Source: Betaproteobacteria bacterium (GTDB lineage Bacteria; Pseudomonadota; Gammaproteobacteria; Burkholderiales; Rhodocyclaceae). Taken from it: 7,798 bases of DNA. Both the position numbers and the translations under genes were made by a program. This document shows positions 1 through 6,507 of the stretch, piece by piece (the stretch's first letter is position 1; each line of letters begins with the position of its first letter). The stretch spans positions 1 to 7,798 of the forward strand of contig JAGWUW010000114.1 of the NCBI GenBank assembly GCA_028868235.1. The letters are read 5' to 3'. The notes under the pieces are model-generated. The model did not search any database. It was not told where the DNA came from and worked only from the letters and a program-made list of their open reading frames with translations.

Positions 1-1022
1 ACCAGATGCACCAGTCGCTCGTTTCGCGGCTCAAGATCATGTCGGAGCTCGACATTTCCGAGCGGCGCCGCCCGCAGGACGGCCGAATCACCGTCAAGAC
101 GCCGATGCGCATGGTCGACCTGCGTATTTCGACCCTGCCGACGATCAACGGCGAAAAGGTGGTGATGCGAATCCTTGACCGCAATTCGTCGGTGCACGGC
201 CTCGACCGCCTCGGCTTTTCTGCTGAGGACCTGCCGCGCGTCATCGACATGGTGGCCCGGCCGCAAGGCATCATCCTGGCCACCGGCCCAACCGGCAGCG
301 GCAAGACGACCACGCTGTATTCGCTGCTCCAACACGACGCGACGCCTGACAAGAACTACGTGACCATCGAAGACCCGGTCGAGTATTACCTGGACATGGC
401 TGGGCAGGTGCTGGTCAAGGAAAAAATCGGCCTGACCTTTCCGGCCGTGTTGCGTGCCCTGCTCCGCCAGGACCCGGACGTCGTGCTGCTCGGCGAAATC
501 CGCGATTTCGAAACGGCCGAAGTGGCTTTCCACGCAGCACTGACCGGCCATCTGGTCTATTCGACCCTGCACACCAATTCGGCCATCGCCACCATCGCCC
601 GCCTGTTTGACCTCGGCCTCAAACCCTATGTTGTGGCCACCGCACTCGAAGGCATCATTGCCCAGCGCTTGGTACGTCAGATCTGCCCGCATTGCCGGAC
701 GGAGATCGATACCGATCCCCGCCTCCGCGCCCGTCTCGGTGGCGCCTTCGCCAAACTCGAACGGGCTTGGCGCGGCGCCGGCTGTACGCATTGCCATGGC
801 TCGGGCTACAAGGGGCGAGTCGGGTTATACGAAGTCCTGACGCTTGACGACGACATGCGCGACCGCATCGGTAGCGGTGCCAGCGTGCTGGAAATTCGCC
901 GCCTTGTCCGCCAGAAAGGGTTGCGCGGCATTGGTTGCCATGCCGTCGAGCGTGTCGAGTCGGGGGCCACCAGCCTGGAAGAAATCCTGCGCGTACTGGG
1001 GCCGCAGGCCGGGGAGGAGTAA
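1..1022 (+). CDS. GspE/PilB-family secretion or type IV pilus ATPase, 5' truncated by window edge
   Basis: This is the C-terminal two thirds of an AAA+ hexameric ATPase that powers type II secretion or type IV pilus assembly at the cytoplasmic face of the inner membrane. Counting from the first in-window Met (base 6), the Walker A motif GPTGSGKTT is at 94-102, the Asp box IEDPVE at 121-126, Walker B DVVLLGEIRD at 158-167 and the His box TGHLVYSTLHT at 180-190. A metal-binding tetracysteine (C227, C230, C260, C263) is followed by GYKGRVGLYE. This C-x2-C pair arrangement is typical of GspE/PilB and argues against the retraction ATPases PilT/PilU. The frame is open to the left edge, with a Gln codon directly before that Met, and the family's N-terminal domain is missing, so the Met is internal and the true start lies outside the window. 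GspE and PilB cannot be separated from this fragment. The kinase gene begins three bases after the stop. Confidence 0.92.
   Translation, partial: QMHQSLVSRLKIMSELDISERRRPQDGRITVKTPMRMVDLRISTLPTINGEKVVMRILDRNSSVHGLDRLGFSAEDLPRVIDMVARPQGIILATGPTGSGKTTTLYSLLQHDATPDKNYVTIEDPVEYYLDMAGQVLVKEKIGLTFPAVLRALLRQDPDVVLLGEIRDFETAEVAFHAALTGHLVYSTLHTNSAIATIARLFDLGLKPYVVATALEGIIAQRLVRQICPHCRTEIDTDPRLRARLGGAFAKLERAWRGAGCTHCHGSGYKGRVGLYEVLTLDDDMRDRIGSGASVLEIRRLVRQKGLRGIGCHAVERVESGATSLEEILRVLGPQAGEE
1011..1019 (+). promoter_or_regulatory. Shine-Dalgarno of the hemerythrin kinase, inside the ATPase gene end
   Basis: The purine run GGGGAGGAG lies in the last codons of the ATPase gene and ends six bases before the kinase ATG at 1026. 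It fixes that start and implies that the kinase is translated from the ATPase transcript, probably by coupling. Confidence 0.7.
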
Positions 1023-1025
1023 ACG

Positions 1026-3077
1026 ATGGATGCATTTGTCTGGAACGAACGCTACATGACGGGCGAGGCCCAAGTGGACGAGGAACACCAGGAACTCGTC
1101 CGCATCATCAACTGGGTCATCGAGCAGCAAGGCCAACCCACGGAAAGCGCCGAAATCGAACGAGTATTAGGCCAGTTGGCCAGTTATGCAGTCATGCACT
1201 TCGGGCACGAAGAGGAATTGATGGTTCGCGAACGCTGCGATGCACGTTTCATCAAGGCACACATTGAAGTTCATCGCGAATTCGCCCGCCAGGTCGGAAA
1301 AATGCTGGAATTCAACGGCTCCAAGACCGATGTCGAATACCTGTTGCGCTTCCTGAGCAGTTGGTTGGCCCACCACATTCTTGGCATCGACCAGGCGATG
1401 GCCCGTCAGATCAAGCTGATCCGGGCCGGCACAACACCTGCGGCAGCCTTTGCCGCCGAGCAGGCGATACCGCGCGACCCCAACACATCAAGCCTGCTCG
1501 ACGCCATGAATGCCCTATTCCGGATGGTGGCCAGCCGCAATGAAGCGCTGGAGGCAGCCAATTCCGGGCTCGAAGTGCAGGTCGCGGCTCGCACCCAGGC
1601 CATAGCCGAATCCAACAACCAGTTGCTGGTCGAGCAGGGGCGGCTCAAGCTGGCGATGCGCCAGGTCGAAATCACCCAGAAGAAGCTGCTGGAATCCGAA
1701 CACCGCCGCGCCGAAGCAGCCAAGCGCAACATGGAGCAGTTGCTGGCCCAGATCATTGATGGCGATCCGGTGCCGACCTTCGTGATCGACGCCAATCACC
1801 ATGTCACGCACTGGAACAAGGCTTGCGCCGTGGTGAGCGGCATTCCTAGCTCAGAGATGGTCGGCACCCAACAGCACTGGAAAGCGTTCTACAAGGAAAG
1901 CCGCCCGGTAATGGCCGACCTGATCGTCAATGGCAGCCTGGAAGCTCAGTATGAGGAGTATTACAAAGATCATTTCCGACGTTCGCCCCTGATCGACGGC
2001 GCCTTCGAATCCGAAGCCTATTTCTCGCATCTCGGGTCAAACGGACTATGGCTCGCCTTCACCGCAGCCCCGCTACACGATGCAGAAGGTCGTTTGATCG
2101 GGGCCATCGAAACCCTGCAGGACGTGACTGAACGGCGACGGGCAGAAGAAAGTCTGCGCGAGCACCAGAATCAACTGGAAAACCTGGTCGCCAGCCGTAC
2201 GGCCCAGTTGGCAGAAGCCAACAAGGAACTGGAACGCGACCGGCACGAGTTGGAAGTTCTGCTCTCCAAGGTCGATGAAGCCCAGCAACAATTGCTGCAG
2301 TCGGAGAAGATGGCAGCCATTGGTCAGTTGGCAGCCGGCGTTGCGCATGAAATCAACAACCCGGTTGGCTTCGTCAATTCCAATCTGGGCACCCTAAAAA
2401 CCTACATCGAACGCCTGCTCAACCTGGTCGCGGCCTATGAAAGCCTGGATGCTGGGGGGAGCCGCGAGGCACTAGAGGCCGCCCGCCGGGAAGCCGATAT
2501 CGAATTCCTTCGCGAAGACCTGCCCTCGCTGATTGTCGAGTCGCGCGAGGGCCTTGGGCGAGTGACCAAGATCGTCCAAGACCTCAAAGATTTTTCTCGG
2601 GTCGATCAGGCGGAATGTCAGTTGGCCGACCTCAATGCGGCCCTTCAAAGCACCCTCAACGTAGTGTGGAACGAGTTGAAGTACAAGGCCGAGGTCGTCC
2701 GCGAGCTAGGCGACATCCCGGAAGTGGAATGCGTACCGGCTCAAATCAACCAGGTGTTCATGAACCTCCTGGTTAATGCCGCCCAGGCAATTCCGACCAT
2801 GGGCCGCATCACCATCCGCTCCGGTTGCGAACACGATTATGTCTGGTTCGAAATCGCAGACACAGGAACGGGTATGCCCGAAGAAATCCGAAAGCGCATC
2901 TTCGAACCTTTTTTTACTACCAAACCTGTCGGCAAGGGCACCGGTCTCGGCCTGTCCATTTCCTACGACATCATCGTCAAGAAACACGGCGGCCGCTTCG
3001 ACGTCACCAGCGAGCCGGGCAAGGGAACCTGCTTCCGTCTCTGGCTTCCAGTCAGCAGAGTGGAGATGGCGTCGTGA
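1026..3077 (+). CDS. Soluble hemerythrin-PAS sensor histidine kinase
   Basis: This is a 683-residue predicted cytoplasmic sensor kinase with no signal peptide or membrane segment. Residues 1-135 form a bacteriohemerythrin domain with all seven expected di-iron ligands visible: H21, H58, E62, H79, H83, H117 and D122. A coiled-coil-like helix (about 165-240) leads to a PAS domain (about 241-370, ending in the usual [10 protein letters not shown] linker) and a second helix (about 371-425). The kinase core has the H-box [11 protein letters not shown] with phospho-acceptor H441, a dimerisation helix ending near KDFSR (521-525), the N-box [14 protein letters not shown] (575-588), the G1 box DTGTGMP (612-618), FEPFFTTK (627-633 region) and the G2 box GKGTGLGLS (636-644). 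All catalytic boxes look intact. Hemerythrin domains bind O2 and are also sensitive to NO and redox state, so an oxygen/redox signal is inferred. There is no receiver domain and no response regulator gene follows, so its partner is unknown. Confidence 0.93.
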   Translation: MDAFVWNERYMTGEAQVDEEHQELVRIINWVIEQQGQPTESAEIERVLGQLASYAVMHFGHEEELMVRERCDARFIKAHIEVHREFARQVGKMLEFNGSKTDVEYLLRFLSSWLAHHILGIDQAMARQIKLIRAGTTPAAAFAAEQAIPRDPNTSSLLDAMNALFRMVASRNEALEAANSGLEVQVAARTQAIAESNNQLLVEQGRLKLAMRQVEITQKKLLESEHRRAEAAKRNMEQLLAQIIDGDPVPTFVIDANHHVTHWNKACAVVSGIPSSEMVGTQQHWKAFYKESRPVMADLIVNGSLEAQYEEYYKDHFRRSPLIDGAFESEAYFSHLGSNGLWLAFTAAPLHDAEGRLIGAIETLQDVTERRRAEESLREHQNQLENLVASRTAQLAEANKELERDRHELEVLLSKVDEAQQQLLQSEKMAAIGQLAAGVAHEINNPVGFVNSNLGTLKTYIERLLNLVAAYESLDAGGSREALEAARREADIEFLREDLPSLIVESREGLGRVTKIVQDLKDFSRVDQAECQLADLNAALQSTLNVVWNELKYKAEVVRELGDIPEVECVPAQINQVFMNLLVNAAQAIPTMGRITIRSGCEHDYVWFEIADTGTGMPEEIRKRIFEPFFTTKPVGKGTGLGLSISYDIIVKKHGGRFDVTSEPGKGTCFRLWLPVSRVEMAS

Positions 3078-3127
3078 ACGATAGCATCCGGCCACCAGGG
3101 TACCGGATGCTCAAGCAGCCAACTTGA
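3074..3127 (+). other. 17-codon GTG reading frame overlapping the kinase stop
   Basis: A GTG codon overlaps the kinase TGA as GTGA, with GGAG eight bases upstream (3062-3065). That is the usual geometry of a translationally coupled next gene. The frame reads [17 protein letters not shown] and then stops. It may be the relic start of a lost downstream gene, for example a response regulator, or it may be chance. Nothing identifies a product. Confidence 0.2.
3083..3111. terminator. Inverted repeat between convergent genes, possible bidirectional terminator
   Basis: AGCATCCGG (3083-3091) and CCGGATGCT (3103-3111) form a perfect 9-bp stem with an 11-base loop. It sits 5 bases after the kinase stop and 16 bases beyond the end of the opposing thioesterase remnant. 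Neither side has a clear T tract, so a canonical intrinsic terminator is not shown. The position favours a transcript-end or 3'-protecting hairpin for both strands. Confidence 0.45.
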
Positions 3128-3541
3128 TCACCGCAATAGGAGCCGTGGTGCTGGAAACAACGTACCCGTTCCATCCCGCAAGGTCGCTCGGGCGTTGATC
3201 AAGGTCCGTCCGACCTTCTCCAGTTCGGCTTCGACAAACAGTTCCCCAGCCGGAACCGGACCGAAATAATTGCTCGTCTGGGAAACCGTGGCCACGGTTG
3301 CGTCGGCCGCAACCTGCTAAAAAGCCGCGAAGGTCATGCCGAAATCGAGCATGGCCGAAATGATGCCGCCCTGCACCACGCCGTTGCCCTGCGTAAAGGC
3401 AGCACCGACAGAGAAGACGACGCGAACACCACCGGAACGAGCCTATGTCAAATGAATGCCAAGAGCGATAGCGAGGGGATTGATCGTCACCGGCAGGTCA
3501 ATCAATCCCTTTTGCCTATAGCCCGCTGACTCAATGGGCGT
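3128..3541 (-). pseudogene. PaaI-type hotdog thioesterase, inactivated by two amber stops
   Basis: Read on the minus strand, one continuous frame from about 3541 down to a TGA at 3128-3130 gives a recognisable PaaI/YigI-like hotdog thioesterase of roughly 138 codons. Visible segments are NPLAIALGIHLT, then GGVRVVFSVGAAFTQGNGVVQGGIISAMLDFGMTF taken as two consecutive pieces, then VATVSQTSNYFGPVPAG and FVEAELEKVGRTLINARATL. The QGG...LD stretch corresponds to the family's catalytic helix region, with the acidic residue in MLDFG. Two TAG codons interrupt it, at 3443-3445 (after GIHLT) and 3317-3319 (before QVAAD). No frameshift is apparent. No convincing start codon with a ribosome binding site is present; an in-frame stop lies just upstream at 3542-3544. 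The frame starts 20 bp beyond the aminotransferase stop, so the gene may once have been downstream in the same transcript. It probably acted on acyl-CoA substrates, but this exact family assignment is inference. Confidence 0.75.
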
Positions 3542-3561
3542 TCAGGGTGCTCCCCGGACGC
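3538..3561 (-). terminator. Hairpin directly after the aminotransferase stop
   Basis: On the minus strand a near-perfect 10-bp stem (3552-3561 with 3538-3547, one wobble and one mismatch) closes on a 4-base loop, beginning two bases after the aminotransferase TGA at 3564-3566. It lacks a U tract in that direction, so it is either a weak terminator or a 3'-end stabilising hairpin. Confidence 0.4.
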
Positions 3562-3563
3562 AG

Positions 3564-4745
3564 TCATTTTTGCAGCAGCCCGTCGAGCATGGCGATCATC
3601 AGGTCGATTTCCGCTACGCTGACGTTAAGCGCCGGCATGAAGCGCAGCAGATTCGGGCGCGGAGCGTTGAGCAACAGGCCTGTCGGGGATAGTTCCAAGC
3701 CTCGGCGGACAATATCGGGGCCGCGCTCGTCATCGAGGATCAGTGCACGGAGCAGACCGGAACCACGCTCGCCCTGCAAACCGTGTTTGGCCGACAATTC
3801 AAGCAGGCGCTGGGCGAGATATTGTCCACGGGCCTCAACCTCGGCCAGAAAACCTGGCGCCAGCATGCGCTGTATAACCGCCACGCCGACGGCCGTCATT
3901 AGCGGATTTCCGTTGTAGGTACCGCCCTGGTCACCAGGCACAAAGCAGCAGATAGCCTCGCGGGCAAGCAGTGCGGCCAGCGGGACGCCACCGCCAATTC
4001 CCTTGCCGAGCGTCATGATGTCGGGCTTGATCTCGGCGTGTTCATGGGCGAACAGCTGGCCAGTGCGCCCAACGCCGGTCTGCACCTCATCGACGATGAG
4101 CAGGATGCCGCGCTGTTCTGTCAAGCTGCGCAGGGCTTTGAGAAAGTCGATATCGGCCGGGATCACCCCCCCCTCGCCCTGCACCGGTTCAAGCATGACT
4201 GCAACGGTTTTCGGGCCGATCAGTGCTTCCACCGAGGCGATGTCGTTATAGATAGCCTTCGGGAAGCCGGTAACCTGCGGGGCAAAGATCGTATCCCAGC
4301 CAGCCTTGCCGGAAGCCGACATGGTAGCCAGAGTGCGGCCGTGAAAAGAATGACCGAAGGTAATGATCTCGAAAGCCCCATCACGGTTCAATTGCCCCCA
4401 TTTTCGGGCGAGCTTGATCGCTCCTTCATTGGCCTCGGCGCCGGTATTGGCAAAGAAGACGCGGTCAAAGCAGGAGTTGGCGGTCAGCAGGCCGGCCAGT
4501 TCGACCATCGGACCGTTATAGAAGGCCGGGCTGGGATTAAGTAGCTTGCCGGCCTGCGCAGTCAGGGCGGCAGTGATCTCCGGCGGGCAGTGACCGAGGC
4601 AGTTGACCGCCCAGCCCTGAATGAAGTCGAGATAGCGCTTACCCTGGTGGTCATAGAGCCATGAACCTTCACCGCGCTCGAATACGAGTTCCGGGCGGGT
4701 GGTGATGGTCATCAGGGAATCGGTCGAATACGCGCCGTATTGCAT
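3564..4745 (-). CDS. argD: Acetylornithine-type class III aminotransferase
   Basis: This is a 393-residue PLP-dependent class III (fold type I) aminotransferase, the usual length for ArgD. ArgD interconverts N-acetylornithine and N-acetylglutamate 5-semialdehyde with 2-oxoglutarate/glutamate in arginine synthesis, in the cytoplasm. Visible motifs in order are [16 protein letters not shown] (38-55), the phosphate-binding [15 protein letters not shown] (100-114), HSFHGRT (132-138), EPVQGEGG (186-193), [11 protein letters not shown] (219-229) with the PLP-pyridine Asp219, and LGKGIGGG (246-253) with Schiff-base Lys248. The C-terminal RFMPALN is also typical. GGAG at 4752-4755 is six bases before this ATG and supports the start over the Met at residue 12. 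No other arginine gene is nearby, so paralogues acting on succinylornithine, 4-aminobutyrate or other omega-amino substrates cannot be excluded. Eight consecutive C bases on the plus strand (4166-4173) encode the EGGV stretch. Confidence 0.88.
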   Translation of the reverse strand: MQYGAYSTDSLMTITTRPELVFERGEGSWLYDHQGKRYLDFIQGWAVNCLGHCPPEITAALTAQAGKLLNPSPAFYNGPMVELAGLLTANSCFDRVFFANTGAEANEGAIKLARKWGQLNRDGAFEIITFGHSFHGRTLATMSASGKAGWDTIFAPQVTGFPKAIYNDIASVEALIGPKTVAVMLEPVQGEGGVIPADIDFLKALRSLTEQRGILLIVDEVQTGVGRTGQLFAHEHAEIKPDIMTLGKGIGGGVPLAALLAREAICCFVPGDQGGTYNGNPLMTAVGVAVIQRMLAPGFLAEVEARGQYLAQRLLELSAKHGLQGERGSGLLRALILDDERGPDIVRRGLELSPTGLLLNAPRPNLLRFMPALNVSVAEIDLMIAMLDGLLQK

Positions 4746-4751
4746 GGAGGG

Positions 4752-4755
4752 CTCC
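4752..4755 (-). promoter_or_regulatory. Shine-Dalgarno of the aminotransferase
   Basis: On the minus strand GGAG is followed by six bases and then the ATG at 4743-4745. It selects the longer of the two candidate Met starts. Confidence 0.55.
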
Positions 4756-4776
4756 GAAAAAAGCGGGAAAGGCTGA

Positions 4777-4782
4777 AGTATA
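4777..4782 (-). promoter_or_regulatory. Possible -10 box for the aminotransferase gene
   Basis: The minus strand reads TATACT, close to the sigma-70 TATAAT consensus, in the 57-base gap after the HbpS-like gene. It would give a leader of roughly 25 bases. The matching -35 position is poor, so this is only a candidate. The alternative is that the aminotransferase is read through from the upstream operon. Confidence 0.25.
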
Positions 4783-4802
4783 CGTTGGCCATGCGATTAC
4801 GA

Positions 4803-5240
4803 TTATTTCGTTGTTCGCTTTTCCTGCCAGGCAGCCAGTGCCGCTTCACCAAAGGCTACATCCTGCGCCTCGCTACCGCCTGAAATACCGATGGCACCAA
4901 CCCGTACGCCGTCGACCTTGATCGGCAGGCCGCCGCCGAAGCTGACGAAACGCTCGCGGTGCATTAGTCCATGACGCAGCATTTCGCTGCCATCAGCCAG
5001 TCGCTTGTCCCATTTGCCGGTCGGCAAACCAAAGCTGACCGCTGTGTAGGCCTTGTCGAGCGCAATATCGATGGAATGCAAGGGCGCCCCTGGCTGCCGC
5101 TTGAAAACCAGCGTGTGACCGGCACGGTCAACCAGCGCGACACAGATGGCGACCCCTGCCTTGCCGGCCTCGACCAGCGCCAGGCTGGCAATCTCATCGG
5201 CAGCAGCCAGCCCGAGTGAAGCAATCATTTCAACGTCCAT
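4803..5240 (-). CDS. HbpS/GlcG-like (DUF336) small protein
   Basis: This is a 145-residue predicted cytoplasmic protein of the DUF336 / haem-degrading-like fold, the family of GlcG, PduO C-terminal domain and the Streptomyces haem-binding HbpS. Family signatures are VALVDRAGHTLVFKRQPGAP (34-53), SIDIALDKAYTA (56-67) and FGGGLPIKVDGVRVGAIGIS (101-120) followed by GGSEAQD (121-127). The ATG at 5238-5240 is chosen because GGAG at 5250-5253 lies nine bases upstream and the family domain starts immediately. A longer in-frame opening up to 5402 runs through the transporter's 3' end and encodes no family sequence. The gene overlaps the upstream MFS gene by 11 bases (5230-5240), which indicates translational coupling. 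No signal peptide is seen, unlike secreted HbpS members. Haem or corrinoid binding is possible from the family but not shown; the role is unknown. Confidence 0.85.
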   Translation of the reverse strand: MDVEMIASLGLAAADEIASLALVEAGKAGVAICVALVDRAGHTLVFKRQPGAPLHSIDIALDKAYTAVSFGLPTGKWDKRLADGSEMLRHGLMHRERFVSFGGGLPIKVDGVRVGAIGISGGSEAQDVAFGEAALAAWQEKRTTK

Positions 5241-6498
5241 GCGAAGAGTCTCCGTGAGCAGCGACGACCTGGGCCAGCAGGCGCGGTCGCCGGGAAAAGA
5301 GGAAAACGACAAAAAGTAGCAGTACGCCGCCTTCGAGCAGCAAAGTATGCCCTGCCCCCAGCCAGGAGGCGATGAATCCGGCCTGCAGGCCACCCAACGC
5401 ATCGAAGCCGAAGCGGGCCGAGGTGAAGAAGGAAACGATACGTCCGCGTAAGGTTTCCGGGGCGATGCTCTGCAGGACCATGTTGATACCGACGTTGCAT
5501 ACCGAAATACCGAAGCCGAGGCCGACCATGCCGGCCAGCGCGAGAGGTAGCCAAGTCGTCAGCGCAAAGAGCAGCATCGCCACCGTGCTGATCGCCACGC
5601 CTGCGACGACGGCCGACACCACGGCCGGAACCGCCTTGCGGGTGGCCAACACGATGGTTGACAGGAAGGCGCCGCAGCCGGCCGCCCCCCACAACCAGCC
5701 GAGCGTCGCCGCATCGCCGCCAAACACGTCACGGGCGAAGACCGGCAGCAGCACGGCGTAGGTCGAAGCGGTCAGGTTGAGGGCTATCAGCGTCAGGATC
5801 AGGGTGCGCACGCTCCACGTCTGCCAGGCGTATTGCAGGCCCTCCTTGAACACCTCACCCACCGAGCCCTTGGCGCGCGGCGGCGGCGTACCACGGACAA
5901 GCAGAATGCCGGCGATCAGCGCCAGGAAGGAGAAACCATTGATAGCGAAGCAGAAGGCCTCCGAGGTCGTGCCGAGCAGCAGGCCGGCGATGGGCGGTCC
6001 AACGAAACGCCCGGCGTTGAACAACATGGCATTGAGGGCCAGCGCATTGGGCAGGTCGTCACGGCTGCCGACGAAGCTACCGATCAACGACTGGCGCAGC
6101 GGTGCGTCGAAGCTACTCAGGGTACCGAGGAGCAGCGCCATGAGCACGATGAACGACGTACCGATCCAACCAGTCCAGGTCAGCCCGGCCAACACGAAGG
6201 CCTGCACGGCCATCAGAGCCTGCACGCCGACCAGCCATTTTTTCTTGTCCTGCTTGTCGATCCAGGCACCGGCCAGCGGCCCGACCAGCAACTGTGGAAT
6301 CAAGCCGCAGAATGCCGTGACGCCGAGCAAGGCAGCCGATCCGGTCAGCCGGTACACCAGCCAGGCAAGCGCCACCTGCTGAATCCACGAGCCAAGAATG
6401 GAAACCGCCTGACCAGCAAAATACAGCCGAAAATTGCGGTGGGCCAAGGCGCGCATGCCTGCCGGCAGGCGTGTACGGGTTGTCGCGGTGTCGCTCAT
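5230..6498 (-). CDS. MFS exporter, EntS-like (MFS_3) type
   Basis: This 422-residue inner-membrane major facilitator superfamily protein is of the MFS_3 type, which includes the enterobactin exporter EntS and various drug or siderophore exporters. It has a cytoplasmic N-terminus with the typical RNFRLYFAGQAVSILGSWIQ entry (21-40), many hydrophobic segments consistent with about 12 helices, a motif-A-like loop GAWIDKQDKKKWL (77-89) after helix 2, the conserved DAPLRQSLI...LPNALALN region (131-156), NAGRFVGPPIAG (161-172), a long central loop around 200-225, and APETLRGRIVSFFTSARFG (346-364). The tail is basic. The start lies nine bases after the stop of the upstream Bcr-type gene; its ribosome binding site is weak, which fits coupling. 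The HbpS-like gene overlaps its 3' end. The substrate cannot be read from sequence; a siderophore or haem-related cargo is only a guess from the neighbour. Confidence 0.88.
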   Translation of the reverse strand: MSDTATTRTRLPAGMRALAHRNFRLYFAGQAVSILGSWIQQVALAWLVYRLTGSAALLGVTAFCGLIPQLLVGPLAGAWIDKQDKKKWLVGVQALMAVQAFVLAGLTWTGWIGTSFIVLMALLLGTLSSFDAPLRQSLIGSFVGSRDDLPNALALNAMLFNAGRFVGPPIAGLLLGTTSEAFCFAINGFSFLALIAGILLVRGTPPPRAKGSVGEVFKEGLQYAWQTWSVRTLILTLIALNLTASTYAVLLPVFARDVFGGDAATLGWLWGAAGCGAFLSTIVLATRKAVPAVVSAVVAGVAISTVAMLLFALTTWLPLALAGMVGLGFGISVCNVGINMVLQSIAPETLRGRIVSFFTSARFGFDALGGLQAGFIASWLGAGHTLLLEGGVLLLFVVFLFSRRPRLLAQVVAAHGDSSHGR

Positions 6499-6507
6499 CG
6501 CGGCATT

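Noticed and set aside
6..8. ATG at base 6 as the true start of the ATPase
   Set aside because: The frame is open to the left edge, and the sequence starts mid-domain compared with GspE/PilB proteins. This Met is therefore internal.
3317..3445. Two TAG codons in the thioesterase read as recoded amber (pyrrolysine or suppressor)
   Set aside because: No start codon with a ribosome binding site is visible, and nothing in the window suggests amber recoding machinery. The genes here end in TAA or TGA, but the sample is too small to argue reassignment. Simple decay is more likely.
3476..3513. Plus-strand hairpin followed by TTTT resembling an intrinsic terminator
   Set aside because: GGGATTGAT and ATCAATCCC form a 9-bp stem with a 16-base loop before TTTT. 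However, it lies inside the former coding frame of the thioesterase remnant and no plus-strand gene ends nearby, so coincidence is more likely.
4038..4544. A 168-codon plus-strand open frame antisense to the aminotransferase
   Set aside because: The opposite strand carries all class III aminotransferase motifs. This frame has no ribosome binding site or family signature.
5241..5402. N-terminal extension of the HbpS-like protein to 199 residues
   Set aside because: The extra 54 residues are Cys/Ser/Pro-rich shadow of the transporter's coding sequence. The internal ATG at 5238-5240 has a ribosome binding site and matches the family N-terminus.
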